In this document: piece after piece, positions 17,932-25,229 of the stretch | Layout: each line of letters starts with the position of its first letter | Numbering within the stretch: position 1 is the first letter of the stretch | Assembly (NCBI RefSeq): GCF_003386205.1 | Contig: NZ_QRDY01000021.1 | Span: 1-64,000, forward strand | Length of the DNA: 64,000 bases | Direction of reading: 5' to 3' | Source of the DNA: Cohnella lupini | GTDB taxonomy: Bacteria > Bacillota > Bacilli > Paenibacillales > Paenibacillaceae | Notes under the pieces: generated by a model | Database searches by the model: none | Told to the model about the DNA's origin: nothing | What the model saw: only the letters and a program-made list of their open reading frames with translations | Program-made: the position numbers and the translations under genes

Positions 17932-18360
17932 TTATCGCTTCTCTATCGAAATAATGATGTTCTGTTCGACGTTCTCGCCGTTAGCGTCTAACGTTTCTGA
18001 GGTATATTGAAATTTAACGGGAGTTCCTTTTTCCCAAGGATCCACCTGCTCCGCGATTTCAGGGGTAACTTGGAAAGGCGTCGGCCCCTCTTCCGTGGTG
18101 ATTTCCACGGAATGGCTATCTTGAAGTCCTACGTATTCACCCGTACCCGATAGGGTTTCCGGAGAAGCGTCGGGGCTTTCCGTTTCCGCAATGACCTCGC
18201 TCGCGCTTGGGCTAGGGCTTGGACTAGCGGAAACGGTAGAACTGGCCGACGGAGAAGAATTGGCATTCTTAGCATTGTTGCTGCATGCCGTTCCGATAAG
18301 TGCTAGGGTAAGTACGGCAATGCTCATTGCTATAGCCGTTTTGTTCGTTTTTTTCATCAT
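17932..18360 (-). CDS. Predicted lipoprotein
   Basis: 142 residues with a basic N-terminus, hydrophobic segment and lipobox LIGTAC, so lipidation would be at about C26. A Ser/Pro-rich linker (about 30-60) leads to a small beta-rich domain containing repeated Thr/Glu. The ribosome site AGGAGGTG is strong. I recognise no family. It lies 33 bases upstream of the SDR gene on the same strand and may be co-transcribed with it. Confidence 0.75.
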   Translation of the reverse strand: MMKKTNKTAIAMSIAVLTLALIGTACSNNAKNANSSPSASSTVSASPSPSPSASEVIAETESPDASPETLSGTGEYVGLQDSHSVEITTEEGPTPFQVTPEIAEQVDPWEKGTPVKFQYTSETLDANGENVEQNIIISIEKR

Positions 18361-18435
18361 GCGACGTACACCTCCTATGAGGTTAGACGGATAGAATCGA
18401 CAAAGGTTTCGTTTTTCGACCGAGAGCCATCGATC

Positions 18436-18873
18436 CTACTTGTTCAGAAGGTGCCTGTAAGCGGTATAGTCGATTTGGTTTTTTTCCAGAAAATCGACAA
18501 GACTGCGATAATCCCGAGGCGGAGTCGCCCGTATGTAACCTTCGATGCAATGATCCTTCGTCACTTCGGTCGAGCCGCTTTCTACTGCTATCTGTCCGAT
18601 CTTGGCGGCGATAGAATGACTTGCGATGTCCCTAAAGGGACCGGGAACCGGTGATACCAGCTTGCGCAGCATGGCCTTGGACTCCTCGGTCCATAACTCC
18701 CGGCTGCGTTCAACCCAATAATTCTGCCAATCGAGCTTGGACTTGCCGTCGCTTTTCGGAAGCACTTTCAAAAACTTGCGGAACATGAAAAAACCGCCAA
18801 CGCACATGAACAATACGAGCACGATAGTCCAAAATCCGATGAAATACATAAACCAATCGGGCGTCGATTTCAT
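18436..18873 (-). CDS. DUF2621 family membrane protein
   Basis: 145 residues from the ATG spaced six bases from GAGGTG. One N-terminal transmembrane helix (about 8-32; FWTIVLVLFMCVGGFFMF), then FRKFLKVLPKSDGKSKLDWQ and LVSPVPGPFRDIASHSIAAK, which I recognise as the DUF2621 pattern of Bacillales. Function unknown. The prophage attachment core lies 19-38 bases upstream and carries the likely -10 box of this gene. Confidence 0.85.
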   Translation of the reverse strand: MKSTPDWFMYFIGFWTIVLVLFMCVGGFFMFRKFLKVLPKSDGKSKLDWQNYWVERSRELWTEESKAMLRKLVSPVPGPFRDIASHSIAAKIGQIAVESGSTEVTKDHCIEGYIRATPPRDYRSLVDFLEKNQIDYTAYRHLLNK

Positions 18874-18891
18874 AAACATCACCTCATTCTG

Positions 18892-18911
18892 AAATTATAG
18901 CCTATTTCTAG
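18892..18911. repeat. attL core
   Basis: AAATTATAGCCTATTTCTAG, identical to the copy at 54040-54059; flanking bases differ on both sides. It sits directly upstream of DUF2621 and about 100 bases from the integrase stop codon. Confidence 0.93.
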
Positions 18912-18978
18912 TCGAGGTGAAACATCTACGCTAAAAGCCTGCTATCAAAGGGATATTAGATTGATCGGGGAGGGTAGT

Positions 18979-18997
18979 GCCCACAAACTGCCCACGA
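18979..18997 (+). repeat. Putative integrase arm-type site, left end
   Basis: GCCCACAAACTGCCCACGA: two TGCCCAC units in tandem. A 17/19 match in the same orientation lies at 53921-53939 inside the right end. Paired short repeats at both prophage ends are typical of arm-type sites of tyrosine integrases. Confidence 0.65.
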
Positions 18998-19004
18998 AGG
19001 GCTT

Positions 19005-20255
19005 TTATTCACTAAAGTGAGGGGATAGTAGTTGTTCTAAGCGGTCGGCATTGGTTTTGCGACGGGCCTGTGTCACATGGAGATAGATGCGCTTAGTAAC
19101 TTCGTCTTTACTGTGACCAAGCTGCGCTTGAATCTCTTCTAAAGTCATACCCGCCTCAGCGCCAAGGCTCGTGTAAGTATGGCGAAGTTTGTGTGGTGTA
19201 ATACTCTCGGGCAGTCCTGCTCTACTTAGAGCAATCTTCAGTTTATCAGCGTAGTCTTCATACCCGATTGGGTATCCAGGGAGGTGCTTGTAATTAATAA
19301 AAATAAAAGCATGATCGCGGTAGTAACTAGGTCCAAACATGAGGCGCAAAGCCTTCACGGCTTTTACTTGTTCCTCTACAGTCGAAATAACTGAATTAGT
19401 TATATCCACAGTCCGTGGTTTTTTGTTTTTCGGTGTGCTTAAAAAATAATTCTTCATACCCTTGGAAACGTTAACGGTTGCAACAACCCGGATCGTATGT
19501 TCAGTGAGGTCGAAGTTACTTGGTATTAGTGCCATGGATTCCCCGATCCTTAGACCTGTTCGTGATAGAAGGTTCGTAATCCGCGCTGCTTGATTCCATC
19601 CGAAAGTCTCTAATTGATCAGTTTGTTCATTTGCGATTACTTTCATTGTTCTTATAAGAAGCGCAAGTTCCTCCTTTTCGAGATACCTGGGTATTTCCGG
19701 GGCTAACATATCTTCTAAAGAAACTTCATCGGCGGGAATTTTGGCATCTTCAGTTGGATTGTTTGCTATTAATTTATGTTTTTTGCCCATTCTGAATATA
19801 ATCTTCATCTTGGCATGAATCATAGAAATAGTACCTCTGTCTAATTCGAGATCCTTATGTAAGAACATTAGAAATAGTTGATAATCCGGATCCGTAATAT
19901 CTTTTAACTTGCGACCGACAAAATATTCTTTTGCTCTTACTAACTGGTGTAAATACATGTCCTTGGTTTGCCTTTTGATTCCGTTTAGGTAAGCATGTAA
20001 CTCGATAGCTTTAGGTGCCCATTCGGTAAACAAAACATTATCTTCATCGACATAAGTACCCTTAATTTGTTCAGCCTCGATAAGCACGCCGGCTTGATAC
20101 GCATCTAGTGGTGTTGGGAACTGCATTGTTTCTTTTTGTTTCCTGTCAGGCGAACCGTCGGGTCTAACGACTGGTACGTCGTACCGATAAGTGAATCCAT
20201 TTCCGCGTTTTCTCACCCCGGGTGGCAACTCTGCAATGAACCTTTTTCTTACCAT
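19005..20255 (-). CDS. int: Phage tyrosine recombinase/integrase
   Basis: 416 residues. An AP2-like arm-binding region and a SAM-like core-binding domain precede the catalytic domain with R236 (TGLRIGES), H355 and R358 (HKLRHT), H381 (LGHS) and nucleophile Y391 (RIYLHVT). It integrates and, with an excisionase, excises the element at the 20-bp core. It reads toward attL, the usual placement. The ribosome site GAGAGGAG precedes the ATG. Confidence 0.95.
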   Translation of the reverse strand: MVRKRFIAELPPGVRKRGNGFTYRYDVPVVRPDGSPDRKQKETMQFPTPLDAYQAGVLIEAEQIKGTYVDEDNVLFTEWAPKAIELHAYLNGIKRQTKDMYLHQLVRAKEYFVGRKLKDITDPDYQLFLMFLHKDLELDRGTISMIHAKMKIIFRMGKKHKLIANNPTEDAKIPADEVSLEDMLAPEIPRYLEKEELALLIRTMKVIANEQTDQLETFGWNQAARITNLLSRTGLRIGESMALIPSNFDLTEHTIRVVATVNVSKGMKNYFLSTPKNKKPRTVDITNSVISTVEEQVKAVKALRLMFGPSYYRDHAFIFINYKHLPGYPIGYEDYADKLKIALSRAGLPESITPHKLRHTYTSLGAEAGMTLEEIQAQLGHSKDEVTKRIYLHVTQARRKTNADRLEQLLSPHFSE

Positions 20256-20329
20256 TTATTTACTCCTCTCAGAACATATGTTCTATTTAAGCATATAGTT
20301 TAACCGCCTTGTAGCGGGGAAGCGTAAAA

Positions 20330-20788
20330 TTAACTTGGTAAAAGCTCAATCACACTAAGAGGCTCAAGCATTATAGTGAAACGGTCATTTATTTGGATGA
20401 AAATTCCGTATTTGTCCATGTAACGGTTAATTGATTCTTGCAAGAACTCTTCTGTTACTCCTAGAAACTCTGCAATTTCATGTCGGCCTTTAACTCGGGC
20501 TTCATGGGCATCAATGATTCGTTGGAACGGAATAAGTCGGTTATGTGCCCATTCTCGAGCTCGGCGTTCCTGTTTTCGATTGTTTAGCCGAGATTGATCT
20601 AGTATATCGCCAGAAGTGGTATGGTAATGCCCAAGTTCTTCGGCGAGGACGCACGTTCGTTCTGTGGTGATGAGTGAATTATTGATCCAAATGACATTAT
20701 CACTGTATAGACCTTTGTTTTTAAGAGGCAGCTCGTAAGTGTTGACTCCAAGTTTCGTTGCTTCTGTTTTCAGACATTCATACGGCAA
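20330..20788 (-). CDS. ImmA/IrrE-type metallopeptidase
   Basis: 152 residues with the DUF955 core LAEELGHYHTT. The first zinc ligand of HExxH is a glutamate here (EELGH), a variant seen in phage members as far as I recall. ImmA proteins cleave the adjacent XRE repressor to induce lytic growth. It starts six bases downstream of the repressor gene on the same strand, which supports that role. Confidence 0.87.
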   Translation of the reverse strand: MPYECLKTEATKLGVNTYELPLKNKGLYSDNVIWINNSLITTERTCVLAEELGHYHTTSGDILDQSRLNNRKQERRAREWAHNRLIPFQRIIDAHEARVKGRHEIAEFLGVTEEFLQESINRYMDKYGIFIQINDRFTIMLEPLSVIELLPS

Positions 20789-20794
20789 ATGGAG

Positions 20795-21139
20795 TCACTC
20801 CTGTTGTCGTTGTTTTTTCATGCGAACGAATTCTTTAAATCGCTCTATTTCTTCTAGTTCTTCCTCTGTCCAATCTCCACCGTCGTGGTGAGCTGCGATT
20901 GTTTGAATATCCTCGCGTTCCGCTTTTTTCTTTGCCCAACCTTCGGGATCGGCTAATTCAGCTGCATCCATATTAAGTGCTTTACCTATTAGAAGCAGGT
21001 TATCAATTGAAGCTCCCGAAAGATCCCTTTCTATCATTGACCTAATCGTTGTATATGCAACCCCTGATGTCTTTGACAAACTCATTGTATTAAATCCTCT
21101 AGCTTCAATCGCCTTTGCCAAGTATTCGCCGCGTTTCAC
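20795..21139 (-). CDS. XRE-family phage repressor (CI-like)
   Basis: 114 residues. The N-terminal helix-turn-helix (about 15-60; MSLSKTSGVAYTTIRSMIER) is followed by a linker and an acidic C-terminal helix (WTEEELEEIERFKEFVRMKK) typical of ImmA-cleavable repressors. It is divergent from the Cro-like gene across a region of palindromes, so it is the lysogeny repressor. Confidence 0.88.
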   Translation of the reverse strand: MKRGEYLAKAIEARGFNTMSLSKTSGVAYTTIRSMIERDLSGASIDNLLLIGKALNMDAAELADPEGWAKKKAEREDIQTIAAHHDGGDWTEEELEEIERFKEFVRMKKQRQQE

Positions 21140-21190
21140 TTGAACACCCCTTAACGTATTTAAATTACGTTATTTCGTATCTTTGTTACC

Positions 21191-21219
21191 ATATTAATTC
21201 AAAAATACTTAAATGTAAA
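21191..21219 (-). promoter_or_regulatory. Leftward repressor promoter
   Basis: On the minus strand: TTTACA, a 17-base spacer and TAATAT, about 50 bases before the repressor ATG. An inverted repeat AACGTA-TTTAAAT-TACGTT (21153-21171) lies between it and the gene and is a likely operator. Confidence 0.65.
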
Positions 21220-21249
21220 CGTATATTTACGAATCATAGTAAATCCTTG

Positions 21250-21307
21250 TTGACTAACTATGAATTGTCGTATATTGTTATCAATAGTTACGATATGTCG
21301 TATATTG
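21250..21307 (+). promoter_or_regulatory. Rightward lytic promoter with operator repeats
   Basis: TTGACT, a 17-base spacer and TATTGT (21250-21278) precede the Cro-like gene. Two 12-bp direct repeats TGTCGTATATTG (21266-21277 and 21296-21307) and palindromes TCGTA...TACGA (21268-21293) and TACGA-TATG-TCGTA overlap the promoter. They share the half-site TACGA/TCGTA with other repeats nearby. Confidence 0.65.
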
Positions 21308-21318
21308 GAGGTGGGCAA

Positions 21319-21537
21319 ATGTACCCTAATTTAGCTGCTGAAATGGCACGTAAAAAGTTGAAACAGCAGGATATAGCCGTGGTTTTGAACGTTCGCTCGG
21401 CGACAGTCTCAAACAAACTGACTGGTAAATCCCCTTTGCTGATTGATGAAGCGTTCGGCATCCAGTCCTCATTGTTCCCGGATTTATCATTAGAGTATCT
21501 ATTTAAGCGTCAAGCGGATCAGCATACCACCGCCTGA
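21319..21537 (+). CDS. Cro-like helix-turn-helix regulator
   Basis: 72 residues from the ATG after TTGGAGGTGGG. The helix-turn-helix spans about 10-50 (KLKQQDIAVVLNVRSATVSNKL). It is the first rightward gene, opposite the repressor, so it is the likely Cro counterpart. Confidence 0.82.
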   Translation: MYPNLAAEMARKKLKQQDIAVVLNVRSATVSNKLTGKSPLLIDEAFGIQSSLFPDLSLEYLFKRQADQHTTA

Positions 21538-21564
21538 CCAAAGGCGGATAGAGAGGAGATATCT

Positions 21565-21849
21565 ATGAGCCGCACCTTACAAGCAACCGGACTAATTACA
21601 CAGTTATTAAGCTGGCTAGATCAGGATGAACAAACCGAAGTTGTTCGTTCTCTCGCTAACGGCTACGGAATCAGGCCAACCAGTAATTTACCTGCGATCT
21701 ACACAGACCAGCAAGTGGCAGATCGATATAGCATTTCCATTTATACGGTTCGTGAGTGGCTGTCTGTAGGAAAACTTAAAGGGTTTAAAGAAGCTCGCCA
21801 GTGGCTCATCCGAGAATCAGATTTAGTGGCTTTTGAGGAGAGGAGGTGA
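21565..21849 (+). CDS. Excisionase/MerR-type DNA-binding protein
   Basis: 94 residues. The C-terminal half (YTDQQVADRYSISIYTVREW, then KLKGFKEARQWLIRESDLVAF) is a winged helix of the excisionase (HTH_17) type. The N-terminal half is helical. It could be the recombination directionality factor or an early regulator. The ribosome site GAGAGGAG is good. Confidence 0.75.
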   Translation: MSRTLQATGLITQLLSWLDQDEQTEVVRSLANGYGIRPTSNLPAIYTDQQVADRYSISIYTVREWLSVGKLKGFKEARQWLIRESDLVAFEERR

Positions 21850-21855
21850 AAAAAG

Positions 21856-22127
21856 ATGCAACTAACTATTCAAGGTAAGCCGATTCGCGAATATGCAGAC
21901 ATGATTATCGTCAAGGACGGCGAGCGAACCGACAGTTATAACCGAAAGTATTATCGCGAGACTGGCGAGGCCGGGGAGCCCATTGCACTCGTAAAAACGA
22001 AGAGGCTGTCTTTAACAATCGTCACCGGGTTACACGGTATATTGGCTCCGGTGTCGTTATGTCGTCGGGCTATGAATTTATCACCGACATATTTTTCGGA
22101 GCAACCTTGAAGGAATTCGGGACATAA
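21856..22127 (+). CDS. Early phage protein, probably frameshifted
   Basis: GGAGGTG precedes the ATG. The zero frame ends at 22110 after 84 residues, but the last third reads unlike a folded protein. The -1 frame, entered at the five-A run at 21993-21997, continues as KNEEAVFNNRHRVTRYIGSG to a stop at 22125-22127 and looks more protein-like. Either one A has been lost (mutation or assembly error) or a frameshift is used. No family recognised. Confidence 0.5.
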
Positions 22128-22135
22128 AAAAGACC

Positions 22136-22225
22136 GCCTCGTATGTCGCTTTAAGGGAGCGATCACGAGGCGAGTCAGTTGCGAAATATACAATGATATC
22201 GTAACAACATTGTATCAAATTTCGC
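22136..22225. repeat. Two consecutive long hairpins upstream of rep
   Basis: Hairpin 1: GCCTCGT (22136-22142) pairs with ACGAGGC (22165-22171), with an inner TCGCT/AGCGA helix. Hairpin 2: GCGAAAT and ATACAATG (22181-22195) pair with CATTGTAT (22208-22215) and ATTTCGC (22219-22225), a 15-bp stem with a three-base bulge. They lie in the gene-free 22128-22402 stretch before the HUH Rep and could form its origin, or terminate or regulate the early transcript. Confidence 0.6.
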
Positions 22226-22402
22226 GGCGGAGAACAAGCAAAAACAACGCTTTGCCGAGCGTTCTCGGGCTTGTAATGGGTATTATCTTTCCTGCGATAC
22301 GAAAGTCAAAAATGTTGTGACAGGAGAGGCGGCAACCGATCCTATGAACAAATAGCAGGGAAGATAGACTCTTTACGGCACCAAGTTGGTGGAGGCGTTG
22401 CC

Positions 22403-23236
22403 GTGCGGAGTTTCATAAGAGAAAAGCAGATTTATTGTGGGAAGCATTTCATGGAAGTAGATATATTCTCAAAGACTCAAAATCATCCAATACGGAGGGG
22501 GAGAGGGGAAAAGAAGAAAGTGTCCGCCCCAAAGCAACGGAACCTGAACGACAAGAACGCCAAGAGATATTTTACTCAGTTGGTGAACACGAACTTCGGG
22601 GAAGGTGACTTACACGTAACAGTCACCTATGCGGAACTGCCCGAGACAATCGAAGCGGCGGAAAAGGAAGCATCAAACTACCTCAGGCGGATCGCCCATA
22701 AACGGAAGCGGGAAGGACTACCCCCAATTAAATACGTACTGGTCACAGAATACAGCACTGGGAAGGAAGGAGACCGTCCCGTCAGGATTCACCACCACAT
22801 TATCATGTCAGGCGGGCTGGAGCGGGATGCAATCGAAGACCTATGGCGCAGACCGAAGAAGAAGGGACAAAAGCTGGGGGAACGGATCGGATTCTCTAAT
22901 GCCGACCGCTTGAAGCCAAATGACTACGGCCTAGAAGCCTTATCCCGGTACCTGACCAAGGAGCCAGCCGGAAAAAAGCGCTGGAGCAGTAGTCAGAATC
23001 TCGAACGACCAGAATACCGGACCAATGACAGCAAATACACCCGCCGTCAAGTAGAGCGGATCGTCCGGGATGAGTTAGACAATCAGGCCTTTTGGCGTAA
23101 GCAGTACCCCGAATGGGATTTAACAGAGTGCAAGCCAGCTTACAGCGAGATAACTGGATGGGCAATTTACCTTAAATTGCGGCGATCGGAGAATAAAGGG
23201 AGGTCCAAGCGTGAAAGAGAGCGACAAGCTGAATGA
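22403..23236 (+). CDS. HUH-type replication initiator-like protein
   Basis: 277 residues from GTG with GGAGG eight bases upstream. Motif order matches rolling-circle Rep proteins: motif I HVTVTYAE (71-78), motif II RIHHHIIM with the HUH pair H130/H132, and a motif III candidate SRYLTKE with Y183. HUH enzymes nick single-stranded origin DNA through a phosphotyrosine. No helicase domain is present. No DnaB, DnaC or DnaD-type gene is seen in the prophage, so this is the best replication candidate. Confidence 0.78.
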   Translation: MRSFIREKQIYCGKHFMEVDIFSKTQNHPIRRGRGEKKKVSAPKQRNLNDKNAKRYFTQLVNTNFGEGDLHVTVTYAELPETIEAAEKEASNYLRRIAHKRKREGLPPIKYVLVTEYSTGKEGDRPVRIHHHIIMSGGLERDAIEDLWRRPKKKGQKLGERIGFSNADRLKPNDYGLEALSRYLTKEPAGKKRWSSSQNLERPEYRTNDSKYTRRQVERIVRDELDNQAFWRKQYPEWDLTECKPAYSEITGWAIYLKLRRSENKGRSKRERERQAE

Positions 23237-23408
23237 AGAAAGAACCGCCGTCGTAAGAGCGCTTGAAATGGAAAATCTATCGCCTGAGCAGCGAGCGCGT
23301 GGTTGGAAACGATTTGACGAACTGCAGGAAGAAATACAGGAGGCATATCGAGAAGAGGCGAACGGCGGGATTCAGCATATCCGCGAAACGCTTTGGAGAA
23401 AGAAATGA
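23211..23408 (+). CDS. Small helical early phage protein
   Basis: 65 residues from GTG with AGGGAGG upstream. Charged and helical throughout (KLNEERTAVVRALEMENLSP), with no recognised family. It overlaps the Rep 3' end by 26 bases and the next gene by ATGA, so it is translationally coupled. Confidence 0.65.
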   Translation: MKESDKLNEERTAVVRALEMENLSPEQRARGWKRFDELQEEIQEAYREEANGGIQHIRETLWRKK

Positions 23409-23641
23409 ACCGCCATATACCGAAGTCCGGGAAAGAAGTCTTCGAATCATACGAATGGCTGTTTCGCGAAAAATTGGAATCTCTCGACCACTTAACGAGG
23501 GAGATGTGGAAAGAGCTCCGTTGGGTCGGCGTACCGACAAAGAAGATTCCAGAAGTGATCGGCGAGTTCTTTGCTTATCTCTGGGAAGATGTGGCCGACA
23601 AAGCAGAAAAAGAAGCCAAGTACAGGAGGGTGAGGGAATGA
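23405..23641 (+). CDS. Small early phage protein
   Basis: 78 residues, charged and helical (FESYEWLFREKLESLDHLTR). The ATG overlaps the previous stop, and GGAGAAAG is the ribosome site. The stop overlaps the recU start. No family recognised. The tight coupling to recU suggests a DNA-metabolism role, which is inference. Confidence 0.65.
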   Translation: MNRHIPKSGKEVFESYEWLFREKLESLDHLTREMWKELRWVGVPTKKIPEVIGEFFAYLWEDVADKAEKEAKYRRVRE

Positions 23642-24168
23642 AGGCAAAAATTCCGCGTGGCAATCGCGGCATGGCGTTCGAGAGCCTAATCAACATGACA
23701 AACACCATGTACGAGAATCAATCAATCGCAATCATAAATAAGCGGCCGACGCCAGTGAAAATCATGAAGCGGGAAGCAAATAGGATCTACGGCTATCTCG
23801 AGCGGCCATCGACGGTGGACTACGACGGACATTATCGGCAACGCGGCATCGCATTCGAAGCTAAATCCGTCGCCGAAGGAGATCGCCTCGATCTCTCCAA
23901 CGTCGCAAGCCATCAAGTGACATACCTGGGCAAATGCCACTATGTAGGCAATGCAATCGCCTTCCTCATCGTCGCATTCGAAGCGCATCGAAAAGTCTTC
24001 ATGCTCCCGTATCCGGTACTCGAAACCTTCTGGAAGCGGCAGATGGACGGCATCCGCGGGACAAAGAGCATTCACATTTTAGAGATGGAACGGGAAGGCT
24101 TTGAAGTCAGAAGCGGGAAGGTTCCGCTTGATTATCTATCGGTGGTGGACAAGGTATGGGGATTGTAA
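23638..24168 (+). CDS. recU: Holliday junction resolvase RecU
   Basis: 176 residues. RecU signatures are present: RGMAFESLINMTNTMY, then TVDYDGHYRQRGIAFEAKS (metal-binding D and E of the nuclease fold) and LDLSNVASHQVTYL. It resolves Holliday junctions in recombination-dependent phage replication. Coupled by ATGA to the gene before it. Confidence 0.92.
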   Translation: MKAKIPRGNRGMAFESLINMTNTMYENQSIAIINKRPTPVKIMKREANRIYGYLERPSTVDYDGHYRQRGIAFEAKSVAEGDRLDLSNVASHQVTYLGKCHYVGNAIAFLIVAFEAHRKVFMLPYPVLETFWKRQMDGIRGTKSIHILEMEREGFEVRSGKVPLDYLSVVDKVWGL

Positions 24169-24491
24169 AACGCAAGCCCATCAACCCGAATATACCAGAT
24201 TTTGTCGGACTCAAGCTAGACGAGCGCGGCCGTGTCAGTTACCACCCTGACTACCACCCAAGAAACGGCGAACCGTTCTCGGAAGAAGAGAAGATTTACC
24301 TTTGCAAATATCAGCATATCGACGGAACAAGAAAGATCGGATGGGCGCTTGGTCGGACGGAATCGAATGTTGACGTCCAGCTTAAGAAACTCAAACGGCA
24401 CGGACTATACGAAATTTACAAGGGGATGAGCGACGAGGAATGGGAATCAATTTTGCAACGGAACCCGTCCGATCCATCCCAAAACAGCTAG
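24156..24491 (+). CDS. Phage helix-turn-helix protein
   Basis: 111 residues. Residues about 40-90 (EEEKIYLCKYQHIDGTRKIG, then ALGRTESNVDVQLKKLKRHG) read as a SANT/Myb-like or winged helix-turn-helix found in Firmicutes phage early regions. Exact role unknown. It overlaps recU by 13 bases. Confidence 0.65.
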   Translation: MGIVKRKPINPNIPDFVGLKLDERGRVSYHPDYHPRNGEPFSEEEKIYLCKYQHIDGTRKIGWALGRTESNVDVQLKKLKRHGLYEIYKGMSDEEWESILQRNPSDPSQNS

Positions 24492-24826
24492 ACCATAAAC
24501 GAGGAAGCAAGACAGCCAAACAGCGCGGAGCAATTACCCCAAAGGTAGCTGCCGAAGTGGACAAGCGTTCCGGCAACCGTTGCGAACGTTGCGGATGGCA
24601 ACCAGGTAACGCCGATCCAACCGAACACAAATGGACTTTGCAGAGAGCCCACCTTCGTTGGCGATGGAGACAAGACGAAACGACAGCCGAAGAACTCGCT
24701 AAGCTCTGTGGTCCCTCAACCAAAACCAAGACCTGTCATTACTGGATCGACCACACGGCCGAGGGGATGAAATGGGCGCTTAGATTACGAGCTCGACTCC
24801 TCAAGGAGAAACTCCAACAACAGTAG
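24440..24826 (+). CDS. HNH-like zinc protein
   Basis: 128 residues. A CERC pair in GNRCERCGW, then RAHLRWRWR and CGPSTKTKTCHYW, give the spacing of an HNH/treble-clef fold with two Cys pairs. The start lies inside the previous gene and its ribosome site is very close, so the exact start is uncertain. It could be a homing-type or repair endonuclease. Confidence 0.62.
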   Translation: MGINFATEPVRSIPKQLDHKRGSKTAKQRGAITPKVAAEVDKRSGNRCERCGWQPGNADPTEHKWTLQRAHLRWRWRQDETTAEELAKLCGPSTKTKTCHYWIDHTAEGMKWALRLRARLLKEKLQQQ

Positions 24827-24842
24827 CGGGAGGGAAAGAACG

Positions 24843-25220
24843 ATGGCACTCGGAGACGTTAGCATATGGAAACTAAAGCCCGGACTACCCGGATATGAAT
24901 TTGGAATGGACCTCGGGAAACCTCACGAGATTGTAGAAGCAGAATCGTTTATCACGCACGGACGCGTTCATCCTACCATCGTATCGCCAAATAGCCAAAA
25001 GTCCGCTAGGGAAAAAGGACAAGCCAAAGCTAAACGATTTCGCCTCGTGAAAGAGGAATATCTAGCCGCGCGCGTTTCAGGACTCAGCCGAGACATGATA
25101 TGTGAGCGATATAACATCAAGATCGGGACGTTAAGGACATACCTCTCAGAGTGGGATATCCAAGCGCCGGAGCGGGAAACGGCAGCCATGTACGAATACA
25201 ATCAAGTACTATCGATGTGA
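24843..25220 (+). CDS. Phage protein with C-terminal helix-turn-helix
   Basis: 125 residues. The N-terminal half is unrecognised. Residues about 70-110 (EYLAARVSGLSRDMICERYN, then IKIGTLRTYLSEWDI) form a helix-turn-helix like those of small-terminase or recombinase proteins. Ribosome site GGGAGGGAAAG. Role unknown. Confidence 0.62.
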   Translation: MALGDVSIWKLKPGLPGYEFGMDLGKPHEIVEAESFITHGRVHPTIVSPNSQKSAREKGQAKAKRFRLVKEEYLAARVSGLSRDMICERYNIKIGTLRTYLSEWDIQAPERETAAMYEYNQVLSM

Positions 25221-25229
25221 GGTGACGGA

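Noticed and set aside
21951..22193. An 80-codon minus-strand frame across the pre-rep hairpins
   Set aside because: It lacks a ribosome site and opposes the early transcript; the hairpins explain the sequence better.
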